Source: SFEL01 sp963640685 (GTDB taxonomy: Bacteria; Bacillota; Clostridia; Christensenellales; CAG-138). Taken from it: 24,263 nucleotides of DNA. The translations under genes and the position numbers were made by a program. The stretch covers positions 1 through 24,263 of the forward strand of contig CAVIAA010000029.1 in NCBI GenBank assembly GCA_963640685.1, read 5' to 3'. Of this stretch, positions 8,242 to 16,517 are shown piece after piece (positions within the stretch are counted from its first letter, which is position 1; every line of letters begins with the position of its first letter). Below the pieces are notes generated by a model. It saw only the letters and a program-made list of their open reading frames with translations, did not search any database and was not told where the DNA came from.

Positions 8242-8425
8242 TCTGTGTCTTTGCCTGAGAGCTTTACTCCTACGGCGCCCGGTATGTCGGGTCTCTCCAG
8301 AGCATCCTCAGCGGAAGGTCATATACCTGAAAGCTTCTGCCATCAACGGGTACTGACGGCATTACCTCGTCGGTCTTTCAGGCCTGCGCCCGAAAATCTC
8401 CCAACCGCGTCACAGGATCGTTATG
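8236..8425 (-). promoter_or_regulatory. Tandem glycine riboswitch
   Basis: Reading the minus strand, the second aptamer shows the family's conserved blocks: CTCTGGAGAGACC (8291-8303), GCGCCGTAGGAGTAAAG, then CTCTCAGGCAAA and a closing CAGAG. Upstream lies a second, more diverged set: GGGAGA near 8396-8401, ACCGACGAGGTAATGCC, then CTTTCAGGTA near 8324-8333. Two aptamers followed by one terminator is the classic glycine riboswitch layout. It precedes the APC permease gene. Outer limits are approximate. Confidence 0.9.
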
Positions 8426-8441
8426 TACTTCTTTGCGCATA

Positions 8442-8471
8442 ATGATACCCGAAGAGCGGCTCCGCCGTCAA
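8442..8471 (-). promoter_or_regulatory. Probable promoter of the glycine-riboswitch transcript
   Basis: On the minus strand TTGACG (8466-8471) is followed by an 18-bp spacer and TATCAT (8442-8447). Transcription would begin near 8435, just before the first aptamer. Confidence 0.55.
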
Positions 8472-8536
8472 GTAAAAAAGTTAGTTTATATTATGGCAGT
8501 ATCGTCTATGAATTAACCATTGTGTAAATAAACCGT

Positions 8537-9535
8537 TCAAATTTCCCCGCACAGCGTTGCCGCCATAACGGCCTTTATGGTATGCATGCGGTTCTCCGCC
8601 TCGTCAAACACGATGGAGGCAGAGCTTTCAAACACCTCGTTTGTGACCTCCATGGCTTCAAGGCCGTATTTTTTATATATCTGCTGCCCAATGCCGGTGC
8701 CGAGGTCGTGGAAGGCGGGCAGGCAATGCATAAATTTGCACTGCTCCCCTGCGAGCGCCATCGCCTCTGCGTTTATCTGATAGGGCAGAAGGTCGTCTAT
8801 TCGCTGCTGCCATACCTCGTCCGGCTCACCCATGGATACCCATACATCGGTATAGAGAACGTCTGCGCTCTTAACGGCAGACGCTACGTTTGAGTTAAAC
8901 TCCAGCACCGCGCCGGTCTCGGCGGCGATTTTATTGCAGGTGTCCATGAGCGCCTTGCTTGGAAAATACGCCCCCGGCGCACAGGCGACAAAGTGCATGC
9001 CCATTTTTGCGCAGCCGACCATCAGCGAATTGCCCATGTTGTAGCGCGCATCGCCCATGTACACCAGCTTTTTGCCCTTGAGCCCGCCGAAATGCTCCTG
9101 AATGGTCAAAAAGTCAGCCAGCACCTGAGTTGGGTGAAATTCGTTTGTAAGCCCGTTCCAAACCGGCACGCCCGCATACCTCGCGAGCTCCTCAACTACC
9201 TCCTGACCAAAGCCGCGGTACTCGATGCCGTCAAACATCCGCCCGAGCACCCGCGCGGTATCGGCAATGGACTCCTTCTTGCCCATTTGCGAGCCGGAGG
9301 GATCGAGGTAAACGGGGTGCATACCGAGATCCGCCGCGGCAACCTCAAAGGCGCAGCGTGTTCTGGTCGATGTCTTTTCAAAAACCAGGGCGATGCTCTT
9401 GCCGGCGCAGAGCCTATGCGGTACGCCCGCCTTTTTCTCTGCCTTGAGCCTTGCGGAGAGGGCAAGCAGCGCGGTTATCTCCGCCGGGGAAAAGTCCAGC
9501 AGCTTCAGATAGCTTTTTTTATAAAACGGGTTCAT
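8537..9535 (-). CDS. argF: Ornithine carbamoyltransferase
   Basis: This 332-residue enzyme joins ornithine and carbamoyl phosphate to give citrulline. The carbamoyl-phosphate site STRTR is at 56-60, HPTQ at 134-137, the ornithine-type SMGE loop at 234-237 and HCLPAFHD at 270-277. These separate it from aspartate carbamoyltransferase. Two ATGs are adjacent (9538 and 9535); AGGAGG at 9541-9546 is only 2 nt from the first and 5 nt from the second, so 9535 is chosen. It is the last gene of the arg operon, 18 nt after the ABC ATPase stop. Both argF and catabolic arcB enzymes share this fold; location with argG and argH, and no arcA or arcC nearby, favour the biosynthetic role. No clear terminator follows it. 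Confidence 0.95.
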   Translation of the reverse strand: MNPFYKKSYLKLLDFSPAEITALLALSARLKAEKKAGVPHRLCAGKSIALVFEKTSTRTRCAFEVAAADLGMHPVYLDPSGSQMGKKESIADTARVLGRMFDGIEYRGFGQEVVEELARYAGVPVWNGLTNEFHPTQVLADFLTIQEHFGGLKGKKLVYMGDARYNMGNSLMVGCAKMGMHFVACAPGAYFPSKALMDTCNKIAAETGAVLEFNSNVASAVKSADVLYTDVWVSMGEPDEVWQQRIDDLLPYQINAEAMALAGEQCKFMHCLPAFHDLGTGIGQQIYKKYGLEAMEVTNEVFESSASIVFDEAENRMHTIKAVMAATLCGEI

Positions 9536-9553
9536 CATATCCTCCTAATATCA

Positions 9554-10276
9554 TTACAGTACTTTTGCAAGGAACGACTGCAGACGCTGGCACTTCGGCG
9601 CGCCGAATATCTCGCTTGGCGTTCCCTCCTCGGCGATAACGCCGCCATCCAGGAACAGCACGCGGTTGGACACCTCGCGGGCAAAGCCCATCTCGTGGGT
9701 CACGACGACCATCGTCATGCCGCTCTTTGCAAGCTCCTTCATAACGTCCAGCACCTCGCCCACCATCTCGGGGTCCAGCGCCGAGGTCGGCTCGTCAAAC
9801 AGCATCACATCCGGCTCCATGCACAATGCGCGAACTATGGCAACGCGCTGCTGCTGCCCGCCGGAGAGCCGGCTCGGCCGGGCAAGCGCCTTATCCGAAA
9901 GCCCTACCCGCTCCAACAGCTCCTTTGCCTTTTGCTCCGCCTCGGCCTTGGGCGTTTTTTTGAGCAGCATCGGCGCGCAGGTCAGGTTCTCCAGAACCGT
10001 CATATGCGGAAAAAGATTGAACTGCTGGAATACCATGCCCATCTTCTGCCGGTGGCAGTTAAGATCTGTTCCCTTGTCCGTCAGCTCGCAGCCCTCAAAG
10101 CATATGCTGCCGGAGGTCGGCCTTTCCAGCAGGTTCAGGCAGCGCAGAAAGGTCGACTTTCCGGAGCCGGAGGGGCCTATTACGCAGACGACGTCTCCCT
10201 TGTCGATATCAACGCTTACGCCCTTTAGCACCTGCAGCTTACCAAAGGATTTATAAAGATCGGTAACTGTTATCAC
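9554..10276 (-). CDS. Polar amino acid ABC transporter ATP-binding protein (GlnQ/ArtM-like)
   Basis: This 240-residue ATPase has Walker A GPSGSGKST (34-42), Q-loop Q84, signature LSGGQQQR (137-144), Walker B VMLFDE (157-162) and H194. The FNLFPHMTVLENL and DPEMVGEVL segments are typical of the polar amino acid subgroup. It starts with GTG, whose GTGA overlaps the permease stop by 4 nt, so the two are translationally coupled. It lies between argH and argF in one transcription unit, which suggests a substrate tied to arginine metabolism (arginine, ornithine, citrulline or lysine). Confidence 0.94.
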   Translation of the reverse strand: MITVTDLYKSFGKLQVLKGVSVDIDKGDVVCVIGPSGSGKSTFLRCLNLLERPTSGSICFEGCELTDKGTDLNCHRQKMGMVFQQFNLFPHMTVLENLTCAPMLLKKTPKAEAEQKAKELLERVGLSDKALARPSRLSGGQQQRVAIVRALCMEPDVMLFDEPTSALDPEMVGEVLDVMKELAKSGMTMVVVTHEMGFAREVSNRVLFLDGGVIAEEGTPSEIFGAPKCQRLQSFLAKVL

Positions 10277-10959
10277 CTCTGTGCAAGCCTCCTTTCAAGC
10301 GACCTGAGCAGCCTGCTCAGCGCAACGACGAGTATGAGATACGTTGCTGCAACGATGAGCAGCGGGTTCACGGCATCGTATGTGTTGTTGCGAACGAGGT
10401 TCCCCGCCCGCGTAAGGTCAACGACCGCCACATAGCCCGCAACGGCAGTCTCCTTTAGCAGGGCGATGAGCTCGTTTCCGATAGCGGGAAGTATATAGCG
10501 CAGCGCCTGCGGAAAAACCACCTTGCGCATCGCCTGCAGCTTGGACATGCCGAGGCTGCGCCCCGCCTCCATCTGCCCCCGGTTCACCGAGTTTATTCCG
10601 CCGCGTATAAGCTCCGCCATGTACGCGCCGGAGTTTATGCCGAAGGTCAGTATGCCAACGGTTATGCCCGTAGCACCCGTCAGGATTATAAAGTAGAAAA
10701 TGAGCAGCAGCACGACCACCGGCACGCCACGTATGACCGTTACATACAGGTCGCACAGCCACGCAAGCGGCTTCAGCGGCCGAACGTCCTCGGCGCAGTA
10801 TTTTACCACCGCTATCACGGTACCTATCACCACACCTATGACCAGCGCGCCGAGGGTTATAAGCATAGTGTTGCCAAAGCCCTCTACCATCAGCTTCCAG
10901 TATTGCGTTTCAATGAATGTTTCGTTCAGCTTTTGCAGCCAGCCGTTGAAAACCGCCAT
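10273..10959 (-). CDS. Polar amino acid ABC transporter permease (HisM/ArtQ-like)
   Basis: This 228-residue membrane protein has the family's usual length and about five hydrophobic helices. RGVPVVVLLLIFYF (77-90) is a typical family segment. The coupling loop EAGRSLGMSKLQAM lies at 131-144, followed by VVFPQALRYILPAIGNE. The ATG at 10959 is preceded by AAGGAGG with good spacing, so in-frame ATGs further upstream are unlikely. It overlaps the ATPase gene at its 3' end and follows the binding-protein gene by 58 nt. It probably works as a homodimer with the adjacent ATPase and receptor. Confidence 0.93.
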   Translation of the reverse strand: MAVFNGWLQKLNETFIETQYWKLMVEGFGNTMLITLGALVIGVVIGTVIAVVKYCAEDVRPLKPLAWLCDLYVTVIRGVPVVVLLLIFYFIILTGATGITVGILTFGINSGAYMAELIRGGINSVNRGQMEAGRSLGMSKLQAMRKVVFPQALRYILPAIGNELIALLKETAVAGYVAVVDLTRAGNLVRNNTYDAVNPLLIVAATYLILVVALSRLLRSLERRLAQR

Positions 10960-11017
10960 GCAGGCACCTCCTTGGGTATCCGGAACCGCCGCCCCGAAAA
11001 AGATTTTGCCGTGAGCA

Positions 11018-11812
11018 TCAGGAATTTGCGGGAGATGTATAGGGCGCCTCGTACTTTTCGAATATCGAGGCGATAGTGCCGTCCGCAACGAGGCCGGAAA
11101 GTATGGCATTTATCTCGGCCACAAGGTCTTCGCTGCCAAAGGCAAAGGCGAAGGCGTAGGGCTCCGTGGTCATTGCCTCATTGAGAATGACGAGTTGCTC
11201 GCCGCTCTCTGCGTTATATACCTTTACCATGTCCGCCGCCGTCAGGTCGTCGATTACCCAGGCATCCACCTTGCCGCTCGTCAGCGCGGCCTGCGCATCG
11301 CTGTTGGACGCAAACGAGCTTACGTCATAGCCGTTTTCCATGCAGAAGCTCTCGGCAGTGGTTCCGGTTTGAACAGATACCTTTTTGCCCTCAAGGTCTG
11401 CCTTGCCCTTTACCTCGCTGCCCTCGGTCACGACTATCGCCTGCGCCGCAAGGCAGTATGGGTCGGTAAAGAGAACGTTCTTCTGGCGCTTTTCGGTAAC
11501 GGATATGCCGGATACGCCAACATCGAACTTGCCCGCCTGCACGCCGGGCAGCACCGAGTCAAAGTCCATCTGGTTTATTTCGAGCGCAACGCCGAGCTTT
11601 TCGCATATGAGGTTCAGCACGTCTATCTCTATGCCGGTAACCTCTCCGTTTTCGCCGAGGGATTCAAACGGGGGGAAATCCGGGCTGGTAGCGATGGTGA
11701 GCTTGCCCGCCTTTTGAACGCTCTCCAGCGTCGTCCCCTCCTTCTTGCCGCAGCCTGCAAGCAGTGTGCAGAGCGTAAGAACGCTCATCAGCAGTGCAAC
11801 CGTCTTTTTCAT
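11018..11812 (-). CDS. Polar amino acid ABC transporter substrate-binding lipoprotein
   Basis: This 264-residue SBP_bac_3-family receptor has a signal peptide and lipobox LLAGC with lipidated Cys21. Family segments are visible: SPDFPPFESLGENGEVTGIEIDV after the linker, then FDVGVSGISVTEKRQKNVLFTDPY. In these proteins ligand amino and carboxyl groups are gripped by such regions, but the side-chain specificity cannot be read confidently. The ATG at 11812 is chosen because the signal peptide begins there (MKKTVALL); a GGGAG lies further upstream. It starts 31 nt after argH stops and is therefore probably co-transcribed with it. An arginine, ornithine or citrulline ligand is inferred from the operon. 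Confidence 0.93.
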   Translation of the reverse strand: MKKTVALLMSVLTLCTLLAGCGKKEGTTLESVQKAGKLTIATSPDFPPFESLGENGEVTGIEIDVLNLICEKLGVALEINQMDFDSVLPGVQAGKFDVGVSGISVTEKRQKNVLFTDPYCLAAQAIVVTEGSEVKGKADLEGKKVSVQTGTTAESFCMENGYDVSSFASNSDAQAALTSGKVDAWVIDDLTAADMVKVYNAESGEQLVILNEAMTTEPYAFAFAFGSEDLVAEINAILSGLVADGTIASIFEKYEAPYTSPANS

Positions 11813-11843
11813 CCTTTCAAATTCTCCCTTCAATAAGCATTTT

Positions 11844-13217
11844 TTAAGCATTCTTTAAGTACTCTTTTACGTAGTCTATCTGCTCCTGTAGCCTTGCGGG
11901 GCCGCCTGCGCTGGTTCGCCTTTCTGTGCATGCCGTCAGGTCGATGGCTCCGTATACGTCCTCTTCAAACAGCTCGCTGTATTTTCGGTATGCTTCAAGC
12001 GGAAGCTCCTCAAGCACTGTGCCACTCTTTATGCAGTCGCCGACTATGGCGCCGGATATCTTATACGCACTGCGGAACGGCAGCCCCTTACCAACGAGGT
12101 AATCGGCAAGGTCTGTTGCGTTTATGAAGCCGCACTGCGCAGCCCTCTTCATGACCTCCGGCTTTGCCTTCATGGTCTGTATCATGCCGCTCATCACCGG
12201 CAGGCACATGGATACCGTGTCGCAGGCGTCAAACACGCCCTCCTTGTCCTCCTGCATGTCCTTGTTGTATGCCATCGGCAGCCCCTTGAGCATCGTCAGC
12301 AGGCCGATAAGGTCGCCGTAAACGCGGCCCGTTTTGCCGCGGATAAGCTCCGCCATGTCGGAGTTTTTTTTCTGCGGCATTATGGATGAGCCGGTGGTGT
12401 AGGCGTCGGAGAGCTCCACAAAGCCAAATTCCCAGCTCGTCCAAAGTATCAACTCCTCGGATAGGCGCGATAGGTGCATCATAAGTATCGCCAGCGCGCC
12501 GAGCAGCTCCGCGCAGAAGTCCCTGTCGGATACCCCATCCAGCGAGTTCATGCATATGCCGTCAAAGCCCAGCGTTTCCGCCTCCATTTTTCTGTCCGTC
12601 GGGTAGGTCGTTCCGGCAAGGGCGCAGCAGCCTATCGGGCTGCGGTTCATTCGCCTGCGGCAGTCCGCAATTCGGCCGAGATCGCGCAGCAGCATCATCG
12701 AATAGGCCATAAGGTGGTGGCCGAAGGTTATCGGCTGCGCCCGCTGCAGGTGGGTATAGCCCGGCATTATCGCCGTAGCGTATTCCGCCGCCCGGCTCGT
12801 AAGCGCCTCGATGAGCGTCCTTATCTTATCCGATATGCCGCTGCACTGTTCCCTTAGGTACATCCGCATATCCAGCGCCACCTGATCGTTTCGGCTGCGT
12901 GCTGTATGCAGCCTTTTGCCAACGTCGCCGAGCCGCAGAGTGAGCACCTGTTCAACAAACATATGAATATCCTCTGCCTCGGGGTCAAGCTGCAGCCTGC
13001 CCGAATCGAGGTCGTCCAGTATGCCCTGCAGCCCGTCTATCAGCACATCGGCATCTGCCTGTGATATTATGCCCGTAGCGCCCAGCATGGCGGCGTGTGC
13101 CATGCTGCCGGCGATATCCTGCCGGTACATACGGCAGTCAAAGCCGATGGACGAGTTGAAATCGTCCGCCAGACGGTCAGTCTGCCCGCTGGTTCGCCCT
13201 GCCCACATTTTCGCCAT
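11844..13217 (-). CDS. argH: Argininosuccinate lyase
   Basis: This 457-residue enzyme splits argininosuccinate into arginine and fumarate, the last step of arginine synthesis. Key motifs are TARSRNDQ (105-112), GYTHLQRAQP with the catalytic-region histidine at 156, and the signature loop GSSIMPQKKN (276-285) with the catalytic serine. Length matches the family (about 460). It begins 37 nt after argG stops, with AAGGG upstream at a somewhat long spacing. It is unbroken, and all family motifs are present. Confidence 0.97.
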   Translation of the reverse strand: MAKMWAGRTSGQTDRLADDFNSSIGFDCRMYRQDIAGSMAHAAMLGATGIISQADADVLIDGLQGILDDLDSGRLQLDPEAEDIHMFVEQVLTLRLGDVGKRLHTARSRNDQVALDMRMYLREQCSGISDKIRTLIEALTSRAAEYATAIMPGYTHLQRAQPITFGHHLMAYSMMLLRDLGRIADCRRRMNRSPIGCCALAGTTYPTDRKMEAETLGFDGICMNSLDGVSDRDFCAELLGALAILMMHLSRLSEELILWTSWEFGFVELSDAYTTGSSIMPQKKNSDMAELIRGKTGRVYGDLIGLLTMLKGLPMAYNKDMQEDKEGVFDACDTVSMCLPVMSGMIQTMKAKPEVMKRAAQCGFINATDLADYLVGKGLPFRSAYKISGAIVGDCIKSGTVLEELPLEAYRKYSELFEEDVYGAIDLTACTERRTSAGGPARLQEQIDYVKEYLKNA

Positions 13218-13254
13218 GCCGGTTCACTTCCCTTCAAGTGCCTTTACTGCCGGA

Positions 13255-14475
13255 TCACAGCTTGCCCTGCTCGCGCAGCGCCTCGACCTTCGTGGGCAGT
13301 CCCCAGAGGTTTATGAAGCCTTCTGCCTGCGCCTGGTCATAGTCGCTCTCGCCAAACGTAACGAGGCTCTCGCTGTAAAGCGTATATGGGCTGGTAGTGC
13401 CCGCGGGGATGATATTCCCCTTGTAAAGCTTGAGCTTTACAGAGCCGGTGACCAGCTTGTTGGATTCATTTGCAAACGCGACCAGGGCGTTGGTCAGCGG
13501 GGAATACCACTTGCCGTTGTATATCTGATCCGCAAGGTCTATCGCCAGCTTCTTCTTTTCGTGCAGCGTGTCCTTGTCAACCGTCAGCATTTCCAGCTGC
13601 TCGTGTGCAAAATAGAGTATCGAGCCGCCCGGCGTTTCGTAAACGCCCCTGTCCTTCATGCCGACAAGACGGTTCTCAACAATGTCTATTATGCCTATGC
13701 CGTGCGCGCCGCCGATGGCGTTGAGCTTTTTGATTATCTCGCTGGACTTGAGCTTTTCGCCGTTCAATGCAACCGGTGCGCCCGCCTCAAAGTCGATGGT
13801 CACATAGCCGGGCTCGTCCGGCGCCTTAAAGGGGGATACGCTCATCTCAAGGAAGCCCGGCTTATCGAGATCGGGCTCGTTCGCTGGGTTCTCAAGGTCG
13901 AGCCCCTCGTGGCTCAGGTGCCAGAGGTTCTTGTCCTTTGAGTAGCTGGTCTCGCGGCTTATCTTGAGCGGAACGTGGTGCGCCTCAGCGTAGTCTATCT
14001 CCTCGTCTCTGGATTTTATATTCCATTCGCGCCACGGTGCGATTATCTTCATATCCGGCGCAAAGCGCTTTATTGCAAGCTCAAACCTGACCTGATCGTT
14101 GCCCTTGCCGGTCGCTCCGTGCGCAATTGCATCGGCGCCCTCTGATATGGCGATCTCCGCCAGCTTTTTGCCGATGACCGGCCTTGCAAATGCGGTCCCC
14201 AGCAGGTATGTTTCGTACTTTGCGTCCATCTTCATCGCGGGGACTATCACCTCATCAACCATTTCATCTATGAGGTCTGCGATTATCAGCTTGCTTGCCC
14301 CGGTCTTTAGCGCCTTCTCCTCAAGGCCGTCCAGCTCGTCGCCCTGCCCAACGTCCGCAGCGACAGCGATGATCTCCGGGTCGTTGTAGTTCTCCTTCAG
14401 CCACGGGATGATGACCGATGTGTCCAGTCCGCCCGAATAGGCCAGCACGATCTTCTTAATTTCATTTTTATTCAT
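13255..14475 (-). CDS. argG: Argininosuccinate synthase
   Basis: This 406-residue enzyme uses ATP to join citrulline and aspartate. The N-type ATP pyrophosphatase P-loop AYSGGLDTS is at 12-20, and a second family block GATGKGNDQ at 120-128. Length and motifs are standard for type I ArgG. GGAGGAG lies 7 nt before the ATG. It is the first gene of the operon, behind a near-consensus promoter with an ArgR-like palindrome, so arginine repression is likely for the whole argG-argH-transporter-argF unit. Confidence 0.98.
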   Translation of the reverse strand: MNKNEIKKIVLAYSGGLDTSVIIPWLKENYNDPEIIAVAADVGQGDELDGLEEKALKTGASKLIIADLIDEMVDEVIVPAMKMDAKYETYLLGTAFARPVIGKKLAEIAISEGADAIAHGATGKGNDQVRFELAIKRFAPDMKIIAPWREWNIKSRDEEIDYAEAHHVPLKISRETSYSKDKNLWHLSHEGLDLENPANEPDLDKPGFLEMSVSPFKAPDEPGYVTIDFEAGAPVALNGEKLKSSEIIKKLNAIGGAHGIGIIDIVENRLVGMKDRGVYETPGGSILYFAHEQLEMLTVDKDTLHEKKKLAIDLADQIYNGKWYSPLTNALVAFANESNKLVTGSVKLKLYKGNIIPAGTTSPYTLYSESLVTFGESDYDQAQAEGFINLWGLPTKVEALREQGKL

Positions 14476-14522
14476 ATACGTTCTCCTCCGCTAAAAATTG
14501 TGTCGTGTTTATTTATGCGTTA

Positions 14523-14550
14523 ATTATACAGTAATATTCACTATTGTCAA
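14523..14550 (-). promoter_or_regulatory. Strong promoter of the arg operon
   Basis: On the minus strand a perfect TTGACA (14545-14550) is followed by 16 bp and a perfect TATAAT (14523-14528). Transcription would start near 14515, giving a leader of about 40 nt before argG. The spacer contains GTGAATATT, a possible half-site of an ARG box. Confidence 0.85.
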
Positions 14551-14551
14551 G

Positions 14552-14568
14552 TATTTATTCAATAAATA
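14552..14568. promoter_or_regulatory. 17-bp palindrome next to the arg promoter, probable ArgR/AhrC operator
   Basis: TATTTATT and AATAAATA form perfect 8-bp arms around one base, ending 2 bp upstream of the -35. On the minus strand it reads TTGAATAAATACTTG, resembling the AT-rich ARG boxes of Firmicutes ArgR/AhrC (TGAATAAA core). Position and downstream genes fit arginine-dependent repression. No argR gene lies in the window. Confidence 0.6.
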
Positions 14569-14658
14569 TTCGTTTTAATTTTGTGTGAGCTCTGTATCAG
14601 ACTCAAAATTTGCTTTTTGAAATGAATAATTATATTGTTTTTCGGCTGCGTTTTTACA

Positions 14659-14692
14659 AAAAAGCCCCACCGCAGCTCGATATTACGGTGGG
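14659..14692 (-). terminator. Intrinsic terminator of the CPBP protease gene
   Basis: CCCACCG (14665-14671) and CGGTGGG (14686-14692) form a 7-bp GC-rich stem. On the minus strand the hairpin is followed by GCTTTTTTG. It lies 38 nt past the CPBP gene stop and about 100 bp before the arg promoter. Confidence 0.88.
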
Positions 14693-14730
14693 ACTTCGCC
14701 TGTTTGTTTGATTTTATAAATATGCTGAAA

Positions 14731-15576
14731 TTACTGCTCGGCCTCGATCATATCGTCCCAAGCCTCTTTCACCTGAGGAAGCTTCTTTTTGCGGAGCAAA
14801 AACGCCGCCACCGCGACCGTCATTGCAAAGAATACGACTGACCCGGCAGAGCCGTTGCCGCCAACGGCCGATGTGTCGGCGCCGCTTGGGACGATAGTCG
14901 CTACGAAAAAGGTCGCGTCCCACAGCATATGGAGCACTATGCAGGACCATATATTGCCGCAGCGGAAGTATATCGCCGCAAACAGCATGCCTATGCCGGA
15001 GGTAGTGACTATCTGGAACAGCACGCTTGTGACATCTGCCTGAAACAGGTTTACTATGTGCATCGCGCCGAATATCACGCCGGAGAGCACGCAGGCCTTC
15101 AGCACGCCGGATCGCTCCAGTCCGAAATGAGCCAGCAGCGTTTCCGCCGAAACGCCGCGCGCCAAAAACTCCTCGCCGATGCCCACCAGCAGGTAATACA
15201 CCAGCACCTTGCTCAGGACATCCGAGCTTGGTATCTTTGCGCCGTACTCGATCACATTTGCAACGACATAGAGGCAGAACAGCGCAAAGAAGACTATCAT
15301 AAACGCTCCGCAGGCTATGCCGTGAAAGAAGCCGGTTCCGCGGCGGCGAAGCAGGCCAAGCATGCCGGTCGAAGCAAGCAGCGCCACGCTCAATATAATG
15401 GGTATGCCCTTGCACAGTACGGAATCCAGCCACGGGCAGGCGGCGTCAATGCCATTAAGAAGGCCGGAGGCCAGGCCCGCGCCCCACAGCCAGCTTTCCA
15501 GCAGCATGCCTATCATGCCGGCGGCAACGGCAGCAGCACAGTAAATTATCGGATGTCTCCTGCGAAACTCAATCAT
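14731..15576 (-). CDS. CPBP-family intramembrane metalloprotease (Abi/Rce1-like)
   Basis: This 281-residue membrane protein has the CPBP (CAAX protease and bacteriocin-processing) motifs: EEFLARG with E135, E136 and R140; FGAMH with F169 and H173; and HMLWD with H216 and D220. These polar residues form the intramembrane active site in Rce1 homologues. Several hydrophobic segments surround them. Bacterial members act in bacteriocin self-immunity, peptide maturation or unknown roles; no bacteriocin gene is visible nearby, so the substrate is open. An AGAGAGG precedes the ATG with long spacing. It lies 57 nt downstream of the AIM24 gene and may be partly co-transcribed with it. Confidence 0.9.
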   Translation of the reverse strand: MIEFRRRHPIIYCAAAVAAGMIGMLLESWLWGAGLASGLLNGIDAACPWLDSVLCKGIPIILSVALLASTGMLGLLRRRGTGFFHGIACGAFMIVFFALFCLYVVANVIEYGAKIPSSDVLSKVLVYYLLVGIGEEFLARGVSAETLLAHFGLERSGVLKACVLSGVIFGAMHIVNLFQADVTSVLFQIVTTSGIGMLFAAIYFRCGNIWSCIVLHMLWDATFFVATIVPSGADTSAVGGNGSAGSVVFFAMTVAVAAFLLRKKKLPQVKEAWDDMIEAEQ

Positions 15577-15604
15577 TTATGATACACCTCTCTTTGTTAT
15601 ATAA

Positions 15605-15618
15605 AGCCGTTTGCGGCT
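15605..15618 (-). terminator. Weak hairpin between the AIM24 and CPBP genes
   Basis: AGCCG and CGGCT form a 5-bp stem with a 4-nt loop, and TTATAT follows on the minus strand. It could partly end the AIM24 transcript, but the stem is short and the tail is not pure T, so read-through into the CPBP gene is likely. Confidence 0.4.
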
Positions 15619-15633
15619 CATTCGGCAGCAATA

Positions 15634-16311
15634 TCAGCTGTTGCTTACGGGAAGATACGGGATTATCGCCGCGGCGACGCCGCTTACGGGCATCGTTTGC
15701 AGCCAGACCCTGCCCGGGCCGGTAAGCACGGTGTTGAACAGCCCCTCGCCGCCCAGCAGCTTGTTCTTTAGGCCGGGCACCTCGCGTATTTCCATCTTGA
15801 CATCCGAGGTGAAGCCGGCAACGTTGCCCGTATCGACCACGAGCTGCTCGCCCGCCTTCAGCTCATACTCGATAAGCTCGCCGTCGATCTCCGCAAATGC
15901 GGTTCCGCTGCCGCTCAGCCGCTGCATTATGAAGCCCTCGCCGCCGAACAGGCCGGCGCCCAGCTTTTTGTTGAAATGTATCGACAGCTCAACGCCGGTC
16001 TCGGATGCCAGAAACGACCTCTTTTGCAGTATCATATCCTGCCCGGGCTTTATCTCCAGCGGCAGTATGCTGCCGGGGAAGCTCGACCCGAAGGCGATCA
16101 TGCCGTCGCCCTCTGCCGTGTATATGTTCTGGAACATGCTCTCGCCGGAAAACATCTTTGAAAACATCTTGCCTATCCCGCCGCCCCTGGTCTCCATCTT
16201 CATGTTAGGGGTCATCCAAACCATTGAGCCGCGTTCGGTTATCATCTGCTCGCCGCTGTTCAGGTTGCAGACGACAACGGGGAACACCCCGCCCTTGATC
16301 TCATAACGCAT
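15634..16311 (-). CDS. AIM24 / TIGR00266-family protein
   Basis: This 225-residue soluble protein resembles the AIM24 (TIGR00266) family of glycine-rich, beta-sandwich proteins. Visible blocks are MRYEIKGGVFPVVVCNL at the start, GGGIGKMFSKMFSGE (about 49-63), GAGLFGGEGFIMQRLSG in the middle, then VPGLKNKLLGGEGLFNTVLTGPG near the end. No catalytic motif is seen and bacterial function is undefined. The ATG at 16311 has GGAGGAAAATAT before it, so upstream in-frame ATGs are rejected. A TATAAT lies about 85 nt upstream. Confidence 0.9.
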   Translation of the reverse strand: MRYEIKGGVFPVVVCNLNSGEQMITERGSMVWMTPNMKMETRGGGIGKMFSKMFSGESMFQNIYTAEGDGMIAFGSSFPGSILPLEIKPGQDMILQKRSFLASETGVELSIHFNKKLGAGLFGGEGFIMQRLSGSGTAFAEIDGELIEYELKAGEQLVVDTGNVAGFTSDVKMEIREVPGLKNKLLGGEGLFNTVLTGPGRVWLQTMPVSGVAAAIIPYLPVSNS

Positions 16312-16393
16312 ATATTTTCCTCCTGCTTTTATAATTTCTCGCCATACGGTCTGCCTTGGGGCATTGTCTGTCGGATGCGCCCATGTTCGAGCT

Positions 16394-16399
16394 ATTATA
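16394..16399 (-). promoter_or_regulatory. Probable -10 element of the AIM24 promoter
   Basis: The minus strand reads GTGTATAATAG, containing a perfect TATAAT. No convincing -35 lies 16-18 bp upstream, so strength is uncertain. Transcription would start near 16387, about 76 nt before the AIM24 start codon. Confidence 0.5.
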
Positions 16400-16470
16400 C
16401 ACCGGGTCGCCGGAAAATGCACTTTTATTTTTGCCCGGTTCCGCTATGCCCGCCCGTATCCCAGCTCCAA

Positions 16471-16511
16471 ATAAAAAAGCCCGCCACAATTCTATCAAAA
16501 TCACGGTGGGC
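16471..16511 (-). terminator. Hairpin repeat copy A: terminator of the GyrI-like gene
   Basis: This 41-bp element forms a stem of about 12 pairs (with wobble pairs and one mismatch) around a TTGATAG loop and ends in TTTTTT on the minus strand. It starts 6 nt past the GyrI-like gene stop. It matches copy B (17200-17240) at 37 of 41 positions; all four differences are G/A changes in the stem. Confidence 0.88.
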
Positions 16512-16517
16512 ATGTAG

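Noticed and set aside
8993..10228. Long plus-strand open frame opposite argF and the amino acid ATPase
   Set aside because: It spans the junction of two well-supported minus-strand genes and shows no domain.
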